Source of the DNA: Limnohabitans sp.
GTDB lineage: Bacteria; Pseudomonadota; Gammaproteobacteria; Burkholderiales; Burkholderiaceae_C
NCBI GenBank assembly: GCA_018883305.1
Contig: VEQI01000002.1
Coordinates: 1 to 38,336 of the forward strand
Reading direction: 5' to 3'
Length of the DNA stretch: 38,336 nt
Below are positions 23,713 to 32,347 of the stretch, piece after piece. The stretch's first letter is position 1. Every line of letters begins with the position of its first letter. The translations under genes were made by a program, and so were the position numbers. Under the pieces are notes generated by a model. The model was not told the origin of the DNA. It did no database searches and was given only the letters and a program-made list of their open reading frames with translations.

Positions 23713-23745
23713 CCCTGTTCAATGGCGTGTCGCCGATTGAACGGG
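23713..23745. promoter_or_regulatory. Long inverted repeat in divergent promoter region (operator or attenuator candidate)
   Basis: GTTCAAT (23717-23723) and ATTGAAC (23736-23742) are perfect inverted arms. Inside them GGCG (23724-23727) pairs with CGCC (23731-23734) around a TGT loop, with one bulged G at 23735. Outside, CCC (23713-23715) pairs with GGG (23743-23745) past a bulged T. The total is about 14 base pairs. It sits between the CoA-transferase operon and a divergent Bug gene. On the minus strand the stem is followed by TTTT. It could be a regulator-binding palindrome shared by both genes or a leader hairpin of the operon. Confidence 0.5.
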
Positions 23746-23847
23746 GCCATGGGTCCATCGGGTGTCGAGTCCACGCTACGGACAGGGCTGGCGCAAAGGG
23801 CTGGGGTATAGTGACCTGCATTTCAAATCGGCACTTCGGAGAGATCC

Positions 23848-24834
23848 ATGAAATCCTTGCCCAGTTTTGCTTCAATGCGTCGTGTCTGTTGGCTGATCGG
23901 TGTGTTGAGCACCTTAAGCGTGCAAGCCTGGGCACAGGCCTATCCTGCCAAGCCGTTGAAAATTCTGGTGCCCTTTGTCGCCGGTGGCACCAGCGACATC
24001 GTGGCCCGCGCCGTGGCGCAAAAGCTCAATGAAGCGGGGTATGTCACGGTGGTGGAAAACCGTCCAGGGGCCAATGGCTCATTGGCGGCCGAGGCCACCG
24101 CCAAATCGCCCAACGACGGTTACACCATTCTGGTCGGCTCGATTGGCACCTTCGCCATCAACATGAGCCTGTACAAACAGCCCAAGTACGACGTGATGCG
24201 CGACTTCGAGGCGATCACGGTGGCGGTGCGCACGCCCAATGTGCTCATCACGCCGCCGGGCTTGCCTGCCGCCAACGTGAAAGAGTTCATCGCCTATGCC
24301 AAGGCCAATCCTGGCAAGGTGGCCTATGGTTCCTCTGGCTCCGGGTCCAGCGACCACCTGTCCGCCGAACTGTTCAAGCAGCAAACCAATACCTTTGGCG
24401 TGCACATCCCCTACCGGGGTGGCGCAGCCGCGCAAATGGACATCATGGCCGGCAACATCGAGGCGTCCTTTCAGAACTTTGGGACCGTGGTGCCCTACAT
24501 CCGCTCCGGCAAGATGAAAGCCCTGGCCGTGACCTCGCGCGAGCGCATGCCGCAATTGCCGAACGTGCCCACCATGATCGAGAGCGGCTTGTTCGATTTC
24601 GATGTCACGTCCTGGCAAGCCCTGGTGGCGCCCAAAGGAACCCCGCGCGAGATTGTGGCCAAGCTTCAGGCCGACATTGCGCGTGGTCTGCGTTCACCCG
24701 ATGTGGCCCAGCGCTTCAAGGACCAGGGGTTCGAGATCGTGGCCAATACGCCGGAGCAGGCCAGTGCCTTTTTCAAGTCCGAGATCGATCGCTGGGCCGT
24801 GGTGGTGAAAGCCTCTGGTGCCACCGTGGATTGA
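23848..24834 (+). CDS. Bug-family (TctC-like) receptor
   Basis: This is a 328-residue periplasmic Bug receptor. The Sec-type leader (hydrophobic core CWLIGVLSTLSVQAWA) ends near AQA at residue 31. Family marks are LKILVPFVAGGTSDIVAR, VVENRPGANGSLAAE, PNDGYTILVGS, SSGSGSSDHLSAELF, IPYRGGAAAQMD and QLPNVPTMIESG. GGAGAG precedes the ATG. The gene is divergent from the CoA-transferase operon, which has its own Bug gene at its other end. Two receptors may thus flank and serve one pathway. It converges on a cyclase gene with a small hairpin in the gap. Confidence 0.93.
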   Translation: MKSLPSFASMRRVCWLIGVLSTLSVQAWAQAYPAKPLKILVPFVAGGTSDIVARAVAQKLNEAGYVTVVENRPGANGSLAAEATAKSPNDGYTILVGSIGTFAINMSLYKQPKYDVMRDFEAITVAVRTPNVLITPPGLPAANVKEFIAYAKANPGKVAYGSSGSGSSDHLSAELFKQQTNTFGVHIPYRGGAAAQMDIMAGNIEASFQNFGTVVPYIRSGKMKALAVTSRERMPQLPNVPTMIESGLFDFDVTSWQALVAPKGTPREIVAKLQADIARGLRSPDVAQRFKDQGFEIVANTPEQASAFFKSEIDRWAVVVKASGATVD

Positions 24835-24840
24835 ACGCCT

Positions 24841-24856
24841 AGGCCGCAGCCGGCCT
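24841..24856. terminator. Hairpin between convergent Bug and cyclase genes
   Basis: AGGCCG (24841-24846), loop CAGC and CGGCCT (24851-24856) form a perfect GC-rich 6-base stem just after the Bug stop and just before the cyclase stop on the other strand. Its placement suits a bidirectional terminator, though there is no T-run. Confidence 0.4.
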
Positions 24857-24861
24857 GAACG

Positions 24862-25668
24862 TCAGCGTGAAGCCATCAGCGCCTCGTCAAAGATGGCCAC
24901 GGCTCGCGTCCAGCCAGCCGAAGCGCCCCGGATCTTGTGGGGGAAACAACTGATGTAAAACCCGCTGGCCGGCAGCGACTCCAGGTTGTGCAGTTTTTCC
25001 AGGTGACAGTAGCCAATGTCACGTCCCGCCTTGTGCCCCTCCCAGATGAGCGAGGCGTCTTGGCTGGACTGATATTTCTGCGCCGTGTGCACAAAGGGGG
25101 CGTCCCAGCTCCACGCATCGGTGCCCGTCAGGCGCACACCCCGGTCCAGCAAATAACGCGTGGCGTCATAGCCCATGCCGCAACCGCTGGCCACATAGTC
25201 GGGTTGTCCGTAGCGGGAGCCTGCACGGGTATTCACCACCACAATTTCCAGGGGTGACAGGGTGTGGCCTATGCGTTGCAGTTCCTGCGCCACCTCCTGT
25301 GCGGTCACCACATGACCGTCCGGCAGATGACGAAAGTCCAGCTTGACGCCGGGCTGAAAACACCACTCCAGCGGGACAGCATCAATGGTGATGGCGGGCT
25401 TGGCCTGGCCCAGTGCCTTGTCCATGGTGGAGTGGAAGTGAAAGGGCGCATCCAGATGGGTGCCGTTGTGGGTGGAGAGTTGCACCGTCTCCACGGCCCA
25501 GCCTTCGCCATCGGGCAGGTCTTCTTTTTGCAAGCCGGGAAAGAAGGGGGCGATTTGCTCGAACGTATGCTCGTGGGTGAAGTACTCGATCTTGGGCGCA
25601 AACGCCGGCGGATCACTCATCACATCGTTTTCAAGATAGATCGACAAGTCGACAAATTTTCTGGGCAT
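24862..25668 (-). CDS. Cyclase-family (kynurenine formamidase-like) metal hydrolase
   Basis: This 268-residue protein is of the cyclase/KynB type, zinc- or manganese-dependent hydrolases of amides, lactones and related bonds. The metal motif is intact: H67-NGT-H71-L-D73, followed by APFHFH. Other marks are VNTRAGSRYGQPDY and GVRLTGTDAWSWD. It is longer than KynB (about 210 residues) and resembles a catabolic subgroup often found beside Bug receptors. A good GAGGAGA site precedes ATG 25668. It is divergent from the aldo/keto reductase and converges on a Bug gene. Substrate unknown. Confidence 0.88.
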   Translation of the reverse strand: MPRKFVDLSIYLENDVMSDPPAFAPKIEYFTHEHTFEQIAPFFPGLQKEDLPDGEGWAVETVQLSTHNGTHLDAPFHFHSTMDKALGQAKPAITIDAVPLEWCFQPGVKLDFRHLPDGHVVTAQEVAQELQRIGHTLSPLEIVVVNTRAGSRYGQPDYVASGCGMGYDATRYLLDRGVRLTGTDAWSWDAPFVHTAQKYQSSQDASLIWEGHKAGRDIGYCHLEKLHNLESLPASGFYISCFPHKIRGASAGWTRAVAIFDEALMASR

Positions 25669-25784
25669 TCACGTCTCCTCGCGCAGACTCCGTCAATTGA
25701 GGGGATGATAGCGGCTCGCTGTCCAGCCACCGGGGGATGATTCGGGTGGACTGGATTCTTGTTGGAACAACCCGGGAGTCCTGT

Positions 25785-26798
25785 GTGACCGCCATTCCCT
25801 ACACCTCGCTGGGCCACAGTGGCCTCAAAACACCACCGCTCTGGCTGGGCACGATGATGTTTGGCGATCAAACCCCTGAGTCCGAGGCACGGCGCATGAT
25901 CGAGTCCTGCCGCGAGGCCGGGCTGTATGCGGTGGACACCGCGGACAACTACGCCGGTGGTGCCTCCGAGCGCATGCTGGGCCAGTTGATTGCGGCAGAC
26001 CGTGAGCGCTGGATCGTGGCCACCAAGGTGGCCAATGCCATCGGCGATCAGGCCAATGACCGCGGCCTGTCGCGACGCTGGGTGATGCAAGAGGTGGACA
26101 ACAGCCTGCGCCGCCTGGGCACCGACTGGATCGACGTGTACTACATGCACCGTGACGACGAAAGCACGCCCATTGAGGAAGTGCTGTCCACCTTTGCACG
26201 TTTGATTGAAATGGGCAAGATCCGTTACTACGGCTTGTCCAATTTCCGCGCCTGGCGCGTGGCCCGCTTGGTGGAGACCGCGCACCGCATGGGCGTGCCG
26301 CCACCCATCGTGTGTCAGCCGCCCTACAGCGCCGCCACTCGCTTGATTGAAACCGAATTGCTGCCATGCTGCGAACACTATGGCGTGGGCGTGGTGGCCT
26401 ACAGCCCCTTGGCGCGTGGTGTGCTGACGGGCAAGTACAAGCCCGGTGAGGCGCCTGCCGAAGGCACGCGTGCCGCGCGCGGTGACCGCCGCATTCTGCA
26501 GACCGAGTTCCGTCCGGAATCCATTGCCATGTCACAGGCATTTGAACAGCATGCACGCTCACGCGGCATGACGGCCACCCAATTGGCCATTGCCTGGGTG
26601 CTCAACAACCGGCTGGTGCATGGCGTGATTGGTGGACCCAAAACCATGGACCAATGGCAGGACTATCTCTCGGCGCTGTCGTGCCGCCTGACCGCCGAAG
26701 ACGAAGCCGCCATCGATGCACTGGTGCCACCGGGCTATGCCACGACGCATGGTTACAACGACCCGCAATATCCACTCACCGGACGGCTCCCACGATGA
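25785..26798 (+). CDS. Aldo/keto reductase
   Basis: This 337-residue NADPH-dependent aldo/keto reductase has a TIM barrel like that of the YajO/YghZ-type group. The catalytic residues are visible: D and Y in VDTADNYAGG, K in VATKVAN and H in YYMHRDD. VVAYSPLARGVLTGKY and the coenzyme region RGMTATQLAIAWVL are also typical. A GTG at 25785 with GGAG just upstream fits the family start; the frame opens at 25737 with no ribosome site. Its stop overlaps the next start (ATGA). It leads a probable plus-strand operon with a beta-hydroxyacid dehydrogenase, a Bug receptor and AzlCD. Confidence 0.86.
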   Translation: MTAIPYTSLGHSGLKTPPLWLGTMMFGDQTPESEARRMIESCREAGLYAVDTADNYAGGASERMLGQLIAADRERWIVATKVANAIGDQANDRGLSRRWVMQEVDNSLRRLGTDWIDVYYMHRDDESTPIEEVLSTFARLIEMGKIRYYGLSNFRAWRVARLVETAHRMGVPPPIVCQPPYSAATRLIETELLPCCEHYGVGVVAYSPLARGVLTGKYKPGEAPAEGTRAARGDRRILQTEFRPESIAMSQAFEQHARSRGMTATQLAIAWVLNNRLVHGVIGGPKTMDQWQDYLSALSCRLTAEDEAAIDALVPPGYATTHGYNDPQYPLTGRLPR

Positions 26799-27703
26799 AT
26801 ACATCAACAACACGCCCCGTGGTGGGGCTGGTGGGGCTGGGCATCATGGGCAGTGCCATGGCGCCCAATTTGCTTGCTGCGGGGTTTGAGGTGGTGGGCT
26901 TTGACCTGTCACCCGAACGCCTGCAGGTCTTCCAACAAGCCGGGGGAACCCCAGCAACTTCACCTCAGGCGGTGGCTCAAGCCGCCCGCATCGTGATCAC
27001 TTCGTTGCCCAGTGTGGCCGCACTTCACAGTGTGGTTCTGGGGCCGCAGGGCCTGACAGCCGCCAGCGGCGAAGGGCACATTCTGGTGGAGACCAGCACC
27101 TTCCCTATTGAAGACAAGCAGGCAGTCCGTGATCAGGCCTCAGGCTGGACCATGCTGGACTGTCCGCTCAGCGGCACCGGTGCGCAGGCCGTCACCAAGG
27201 ATTTGTTGGTGTACGCCAGCGGGGACCCACAAGCCATCCAGACCTGTGGACCGGTGTTCAACGGTTTCGCGAAGGCGCATCACGATGTGGGCGCATTTGG
27301 CAATGGTTCGCGCATGAAGTTCGTGGCCAACCTCCTGGTGGCCATCCACAATGTGGCTGCCGCCGAAGCCTTTGCCCTGGGCATCAAGGCGGGCCTGGAT
27401 GCGCAAACCATTTACAAGGTGATTGCTGATGGCGCAGGAGGCTCACGCATGTTCAGCGTGCGCGGTCCCCAGATGGTGGCCAACCACTATGAGCCTGCCA
27501 CCATGAAGGTGGAGACCTGGCAAAAGGACATGAGGATCATTGCCGAGTTTGCCGCCAAGGTGGAAGCGCCCACGCCCTTGTTTCATGCCACCGCGCCCAT
27601 CTACAACATCGCCATGGCGCAAGGTCGAGGCGCGCAGGACACGGCCGCGGTGTTTGCCGTCCTGGCTGACATGGCGCGGATAGACTTGCCCGCATCATCC
27701 TGA
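26795..27703 (+). CDS. Beta-hydroxyacid dehydrogenase (3-hydroxyisobutyrate dehydrogenase family)
   Basis: This is a 302-residue NAD(P)-dependent dehydrogenase of the 3-hydroxyisobutyrate, tartronate semialdehyde and related acids family. It has the Rossmann motif VGLVGLGIMGSAMAPNLL, the second strand GFDLSPERL (an aspartate, so NAD likely), substrate-binding DCPLSGTGAQA, and the catalytic lysine in GSRMKFVANLL with the usual NLLVAIHNVAAAEA helix. It overlaps the aldo/keto reductase by 4 bases and lies 11 bases before the Bug gene. It probably oxidises a hydroxy acid brought in by that receptor. The exact acid is not known. Confidence 0.9.
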   Translation: MNTSTTRPVVGLVGLGIMGSAMAPNLLAAGFEVVGFDLSPERLQVFQQAGGTPATSPQAVAQAARIVITSLPSVAALHSVVLGPQGLTAASGEGHILVETSTFPIEDKQAVRDQASGWTMLDCPLSGTGAQAVTKDLLVYASGDPQAIQTCGPVFNGFAKAHHDVGAFGNGSRMKFVANLLVAIHNVAAAEAFALGIKAGLDAQTIYKVIADGAGGSRMFSVRGPQMVANHYEPATMKVETWQKDMRIIAEFAAKVEAPTPLFHATAPIYNIAMAQGRGAQDTAAVFAVLADMARIDLPASS

Positions 27704-27714
27704 GGAGACTACGC

Positions 27715-28707
27715 ATGTTCACGTTTTTGTCGCTTCCTTGTTTTCGTCGGTGGGCCATCCTGGCCCTGGGTACCCTGTTGGGTGGCCTGGCGCTGGCGCA
27801 GGATTACCCGAATCGCCCGATCACCCTGGTGATGCCCTATGCGGCTGGCGGGCCCGGCGATGTCATCACCCGCATTTATGCAGCGGCCCTGCAAAAAAGC
27901 CTGGGACAGCAAGTGGTGGTGGAGAACCCGGCCGGTGCGGCGGGGTCCATCGGCACGGCCAAGGTCGCGCGCAGCAAGCCGGATGGATACACCTTGTTGA
28001 TGATCCATGTCAGCCATGCCACCAACCCGTTCATGTTCAAGTCCTTGAGCTACAACCCGGTGGAAGACTTTGAGCCCATTGGACTGGCCACGGAAGGGCC
28101 GATGTTGCTGGTGGCCAGGAAGGATTTTCCGGCGCGTGATGCGCGTGAGTTTCTGGACTATGTGCGCGCCAATGCTTCCAAGCTCAGCATGGGTCACGCC
28201 GGCCCGGGCTCGGCCGCGCATTTGTGCAACCTGAAATTCATGCAGGCCCTCAAGGTGGATATCACCCAGGTGCCTTACAAGGGCGCGGCGCCCGCTCTCA
28301 ACGACTTGATGGGCGGACAACTCGACCTGATGTGCGACCAAACCTCCAACAACCTGCCCACGGTGCAAAGTGGTCGTGTGCGTGCCTATGCCGTGGCTGG
28401 CACCCAACGGCTGGCGCAAGTGCCGGACGTGCCTTCACTGCAAGAGGCCGGTTTGTCTGGCTTTGAGATCAGCATCTTTTTTGGCATGTACGCGCCCAAG
28501 GGCACACCCAAGCCCGTGCTGGATCGCCTGACAGCGGCATTGCAACAAGCCGTGCGAGACCCCGACGTCAAGGCACGACTGGCCGCCTTGGCCACCTTGC
28601 CAGTGCCGGTGGAGAAAGCCCGGCCTGAAGCCTTGCGGGCGCACCTGAAATCAGAAATCGATACCTTGGGACCTTTGTTGCAAGGGGCGGGGATCAAGCC
28701 TGAATGA
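27715..28707 (+). CDS. Bug-family (TctC-like) receptor
   Basis: This 330-residue Bug receptor has a Sec leader (hydrophobic core AILALGTLLGGLALAQ, cleavage near residue 29). The mature protein shows ITLVMPYAAGGPGDVITR, VVENPAGAAGSIG, PDGYTLLMIH, GHAGPGSAAHLCNLKF, VPYKGAAPALNDLMGGQ and QVPDVPSLQEAG. GAGGAG precedes the ATG. It follows two dehydrogenase genes closely, so it probably supplies their substrate. A 42-base gap leads to azlC, which may be in the same transcript. Confidence 0.92.
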   Translation: MFTFLSLPCFRRWAILALGTLLGGLALAQDYPNRPITLVMPYAAGGPGDVITRIYAAALQKSLGQQVVVENPAGAAGSIGTAKVARSKPDGYTLLMIHVSHATNPFMFKSLSYNPVEDFEPIGLATEGPMLLVARKDFPARDAREFLDYVRANASKLSMGHAGPGSAAHLCNLKFMQALKVDITQVPYKGAAPALNDLMGGQLDLMCDQTSNNLPTVQSGRVRAYAVAGTQRLAQVPDVPSLQEAGLSGFEISIFFGMYAPKGTPKPVLDRLTAALQQAVRDPDVKARLAALATLPVPVEKARPEALRAHLKSEIDTLGPLLQGAGIKPE

Positions 28708-28749
28708 GTTTGAGGGTGCGTCGAGACAGATTGCCCAAGGGGGTGATGC

Positions 28750-29505
28750 GTGCTGTTTAATGCCCAGGAGCGTCACGCACGCCGGGTGGCTTTTTGGTCA
28801 GGCGTTCGCATGGCGTTGGGTGCACCGGCGGCCGTGCTGTTTGCCGGCATGCTGGGCTTTGGCGCCCTGGGTCACGCCAGTCAGATGGATCCCTGGCTGA
28901 TGTCCCTGAGCAGCTGGACCGTGCTGGCCTTGCCAGGGCAGGTGGTGATGATCGAGATGCTCTCGCACGGCGCCTCCTGGATGGCCATCATGCTGGCCGT
29001 GACGCTCACCTCCAGTCGGTTTGTCGTCATGGTGGTGACGCTATTTTCTCAATTTGACGATCGTGACCGGCGCCCACGTCTGTATGCCTGGGTGCACCTC
29101 TTGGCCATGACCGCTTGGGCCTTGTCCATGCGGGATTTTCAAACCATGCCCCGTGAGCAGCGTGCGCCGTTTTTCCTGGGCCTGGGCCTGGTGTGCGGTT
29201 TGGTGGGCTTGCCGGGTACCGCCCTGGGCTATTGGCTGGCCGGCAGCGTGCACCCGGCCGTCACTTTGGCCATGGTGTTCATCAACCCTTTGTTTTTTCT
29301 GCTGACCTTCACCGAGGTGCGCCCCTGGGCCAATCGACTGGCCATTGTGATGGGTTGTGTCCTGGGACCCTTGATGTATTTGCTGGACGCAGACACCAGT
29401 TTGCTCACCACAGGGTTGCTGGCTGGCAGCCTGGGTTATTGGGTGGACAGGCGATGGTTGCGTCCAGGCACACCAGTCATCTCCACCGCGGGAGTTCAGG
29501 AATGA
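28750..29505 (+). CDS. azlC: AzlC-family branched-chain amino acid exporter subunit
   Basis: This 251-residue membrane protein of the AzlC/YgaZ family is the large subunit of a two-component exporter of branched-chain or related amino acids. Several hydrophobic helices are evident, for example in the ranges 22-45, 55-72, 80-98, 110-128, 140-165, 170-190 and 195-235. The N-terminal half has the GxxFG-like start (AGMLGFGALG) and the SSRFVVM helix. The start is a GTG at 28750, because no in-frame ATG lies near. Its stop overlaps the azlD start (ATGA), the normal arrangement. It may relieve amino acid build-up from the nearby pathways, but this is a guess. Confidence 0.82.
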   Translation: MLFNAQERHARRVAFWSGVRMALGAPAAVLFAGMLGFGALGHASQMDPWLMSLSSWTVLALPGQVVMIEMLSHGASWMAIMLAVTLTSSRFVVMVVTLFSQFDDRDRRPRLYAWVHLLAMTAWALSMRDFQTMPREQRAPFFLGLGLVCGLVGLPGTALGYWLAGSVHPAVTLAMVFINPLFFLLTFTEVRPWANRLAIVMGCVLGPLMYLLDADTSLLTTGLLAGSLGYWVDRRWLRPGTPVISTAGVQE

Positions 29506-29837
29506 ACTGGACCTTGCATGGCCCTTGGCTGGCGTTGATCGGAGCCAGTGTGGGGACCTATTTGTGCCGCGCAGTGGGTGTGGCCATGGCGGGGCGATTG
29601 AATGCGGACAGTGAGTTCTTTCGCTGGCTGTCGGCCGTCACCTATGCCATGGTGGCGGCGCTGACCGTGCGCCTGGTGGTGCTGCCCCAGGGGCCGCTGG
29701 CCACGGTGCCCTTGTGGCTACGTATTCTGTTGTGCGTGCTGAGCGTGGCCGTGATGATGTCACGCCCGCAACGCCGGCTGGTCCCGGCCTTGTTGACCGG
29801 CACCCTCCTGATGCTGATCTACGGCTTTATGCGGTGA
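29502..29837 (+). CDS. azlD: AzlD-family small exporter subunit
   Basis: This 111-residue membrane protein is the AzlD/YgaH-like partner of AzlC. It has about four hydrophobic helices: LALIGASVGTYLCRAVGV, FFRWLSAVTYAMVAALTVRL (in part), LWLRILLCVLSVAVMM and LTGTLLMLIYGF. The residue pattern RxxG in the first helix (CRAVG) is typical. It starts inside the azlC stop (ATGA), so translation is coupled. Its last 11 bases overlap the 3' end of the convergent binding-protein gene. Confidence 0.82.
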   Translation: MNWTLHGPWLALIGASVGTYLCRAVGVAMAGRLNADSEFFRWLSAVTYAMVAALTVRLVVLPQGPLATVPLWLRILLCVLSVAVMMSRPQRRLVPALLTGTLLMLIYGFMR

Positions 29838-30558
29838 CGCGTGGCGCCACGGACAGGCCACGCACGCCGTGCTTGTCAATCAGCCGCGCCACCAGCCCCG
29901 TGTCAATGGCCTCGTTCACGAATTGCTGCAGGAACACCGCGGCTTGCGTGTTGCGCTTGTGCGTGCCGATGGATTGCTGCACCGCGGTGAATTGGCCGGG
30001 CAGAATGCGCGAACCAGGCCATTTCTCGGCGTCGGACAGCAGTCGAGGGCGCAGGCAGGCCATGGCTTCCAGGCCATCGCGCTGAACCATTTCCAAGGTG
30101 GCATCAAAGCCTTCGGCATGCACCAGCGTGGCATGTTGAATGTGCCGCTTGAGCCACAGGTCGTAGGCACTTCGCGCGGCCACGCCAATGCGCACACCGG
30201 GGCGGTCAATCTCTGCCATGGTTTGAATGGGTGAACCCGGTGGCACCAGATAGGTGGCCTCGATCTCCACATAGGCGGTGGAGAAGGTGATGCGTTCAGC
30301 ACGTGCCGGCTCGGCACCGATGAGGCCGATATCCCAGGTGTTGTCCGCCGCAGCATCTGCCAGTTCGCCAGGCGTGGCATAGGGCACCAGCTGAAGGCCC
30401 ACGCCCAGACGGTCGGCAATGGCTCGCGCCATGTCCGGGCCCACACCTTGTGGTTCACCCTGAGGGCCACGGCTGCTGACCAGCAGGAAGTTGAGCAGAT
30501 TGACAGCGGCACGCAGCGTTCCCTGGGGAGCCAGTTCCTGAATGATGGCGTCGTACAT
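29827..30558 (-). CDS. Family-3 (amino acid ABC type) solute-binding-domain protein without leader
   Basis: This is a 243-residue protein with the extracellular binding fold of polar amino acid ABC transporters. It has LRAAVNLLNFLL, GVGPDMARAIADRLGV, LVPYATPGELADAA, WDIGLIGAEPARAERITFSTAY, RIGVAARSAYDLWL and FVNEAIDTGLVARLIDKHG. The protein starts directly at MYDAIIQELAPQG, with no signal peptide, and no leader is seen in other frames upstream. It may therefore stay in the cytoplasm as a ligand sensor, or the leader was lost. No permease or ATPase gene adjoins it. AGAGG precedes the ATG. It converges on azlD with an 11-base overlap. Confidence 0.8.
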   Translation of the reverse strand: MYDAIIQELAPQGTLRAAVNLLNFLLVSSRGPQGEPQGVGPDMARAIADRLGVGLQLVPYATPGELADAAADNTWDIGLIGAEPARAERITFSTAYVEIEATYLVPPGSPIQTMAEIDRPGVRIGVAARSAYDLWLKRHIQHATLVHAEGFDATLEMVQRDGLEAMACLRPRLLSDAEKWPGSRILPGQFTAVQQSIGTHKRNTQAAVFLQQFVNEAIDTGLVARLIDKHGVRGLSVAPRVTA

Positions 30559-30738
30559 GAGACCTCTGGAATAGGTGAATCAACGAAATGAGCCGCTGAG
30601 TCTATCGTGCCTGCCAGTGGTTGGCGTTCGGACTGTCGCCTGCTGGACGTTCCATGTGTCAGCGTCTCGGGGCGCGAATTGACAAGACCTTTGAGCCTAC
30701 CTACAGTGGCCAGCACTGTTGATCATTTGACTTGCCGC

Positions 30739-31866
30739 ATGTTCCGAGCTCCCACCACCCTGGCGCAAACCTCTGACGCCACCCGCGATCTGCCCGAATA
30801 CCTCACCCTGCATGAAATTGTGAAAAAGGCGCGCCAGCGTCTAAGCCACGACAACTGGGACTACATCATTGGTGGCACGGAGACCGAAGTGAGTGTCAAG
30901 CGCAATCGTCTGGCGCTGGACTCGCTGGGCTTTCGTCCTCGCATCCTGCGTGATGTGAGCCGCATCGATGCCGGCACCGATTTTCTGGGACGACGCTTGC
31001 GCCTGCCTGTGGTGCTGGCCCCCGTCGGCAGTCTGGAATTGTTCAGTGCCGAAGGCGCCGCCGAATCTGCCCGTGCCGCTCACACCTTTGGTGTGGCGCA
31101 CATGCTGAGTTCGGTGTGTCAGCCGGGCATCGAAGGCTTGGCCGAAGCTGCGCCCAAGGCGCTGCGGACCTATCAGCTCTATGTGCATGGCGACGCGGGC
31201 TGGATCGACGACCGGATTGAACGCTGCATCGAAGCGGGCTACTCGATGTTCTGTTTCACGGTGGACTCCGCGGTGTACAGCCGGCGTGAGCGAGATCAGG
31301 CCAAGCGCAACATTCGCCGCAACGTGGTGCCAGGGCGTGAGATGCAGGTGTTTTTCAGCTGGAAGGACATTGAGCGCATTCGCGCCAAATACAACATTCC
31401 CCTGGCACTCAAGGGCGTCGACACGGCCGCCGATGCGCAACTGGCGCTGGACCATGGCATCGACATGATCTATGTGTCCAACCATGGTGGGCGTCAACTC
31501 GATCATTGCCTCGGCTCGATGGCCGTGCTGCCCGAGATCGTGGACGTGGTGAAAAAACGGGTGCCGGTGATTGTTGATGGCGGCATCAACCGGGGTTCGG
31601 ATCTGGTGAAGGCCATGGCGGCCGGCGCTGACATGGTGGGCCTGGGCCGCATGCAATGCCTGGCCCTGGCCGCCGGGGGTGAAGCCGGTGTGGTGCGCAT
31701 GCTGGAAATTCTGGAGCATGAGGTGATGACCTGCATGGGCTTGCTGGGTGTCAATCACTGGGGTGAGTTGGAGCGTTCGCACATCTGTGCCGCGCCGCCC
31801 ATTGACACCCCGCACACCCTGAGTGCCTTCCCCCTGTTGTCTCTGGACGAAAAATCCTTTTTCTGA
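30739..31866 (+). CDS. FMN-dependent alpha-hydroxyacid dehydrogenase
   Basis: This 375-residue TIM-barrel flavoenzyme of the lactate dehydrogenase (LldD), mandelate dehydrogenase and glycolate oxidase family oxidises a 2-hydroxy acid to a 2-oxo acid. Visible residues are LAPVGSLELF, QLYVHGD with Y148, the FMN-side lysine K225 in ALKGV, the catalytic H249 and R252 in SNHGGRQLDH, and the phosphate loops VDGGINRGSD and GADMVGLGR. ATG 30739 starts the family-like region; the open frame from 30607 lacks family similarity. No strong ribosome site is visible. The following truncated Bug gene may once have been its uptake partner. Confidence 0.88.
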   Translation: MFRAPTTLAQTSDATRDLPEYLTLHEIVKKARQRLSHDNWDYIIGGTETEVSVKRNRLALDSLGFRPRILRDVSRIDAGTDFLGRRLRLPVVLAPVGSLELFSAEGAAESARAAHTFGVAHMLSSVCQPGIEGLAEAAPKALRTYQLYVHGDAGWIDDRIERCIEAGYSMFCFTVDSAVYSRRERDQAKRNIRRNVVPGREMQVFFSWKDIERIRAKYNIPLALKGVDTAADAQLALDHGIDMIYVSNHGGRQLDHCLGSMAVLPEIVDVVKKRVPVIVDGGINRGSDLVKAMAAGADMVGLGRMQCLALAAGGEAGVVRMLEILEHEVMTCMGLLGVNHWGELERSHICAAPPIDTPHTLSAFPLLSLDEKSFF

Positions 31867-31924
31867 AGCGATGGCCGATCATGGCCAGCCCCTTCGCCCG
31901 GTTTGAGTTATCAAGGAGTCGATC

Positions 31925-32347
31925 ATGCGTTTGTCCACCCTGATTCCCGCCGTCCTGGCCGCCACCCTGAGCTGGGGCGCGCTCCCGGTGCAGGCCCAAG
32001 GCAGTTACCCCAACAAACCGGTACGCATGATCGTGCCATTCCCGGCTGGACAAGCCACCGACATGGTGGCCCGCATGCTGGCTGAAGGGCTCGGTCGTGT
32101 CTGGGGGCAGCAGGTGGTGGTGGAAAACCGTCCGGGTGTGCCCGGCATGATGGTGGGCAAAGAGGCGTTGCCCGATGGTTACACCATCACCTTCGGCACC
32201 AGTGGCACGCTGGCGGTGAATCCGGCGGTCATTGCGAAGATCACCTATGACACGCAGCGCGATTACGCCATGATCCACGGCGGCAGCATCATCCCGATGG
32301 TGATTGTGGCCAGCGCAAATTCCCAGTTTCAAACACTGAAAGACTTC
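31925..32347 (+). pseudogene. Truncated Bug-family receptor (3' half deleted)
   Basis: The first 141 codons are a normal Bug receptor: a signal peptide with a cut near QAQ (about residue 25), VRMIVPFPAGQATDMVAR, VVENRPGVPGMM, LPDGYTITFGTSG and ANSQFQTLKDF. Family members run to about 320 residues and continue here with an AYAK-type helix. Instead, at 32345-32347 the sequence passes into the reverse strand of a dioxygenase gene, and the frame stops at 32374 after nine foreign codons. The whole C-terminal lobe with the VPYKG motif is missing, so the product cannot fold as a receptor. The upstream AAGGAG site and ATG are intact, so the gene may still be expressed. Confidence 0.85.

Noticed and set aside
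31871-31886. ATGGCC repeat with GATC spacer after the alpha-hydroxyacid dehydrogenase, as a terminator
   Set aside because: Only a 5-base stem is possible and there is no T-run, so the support is too weak.
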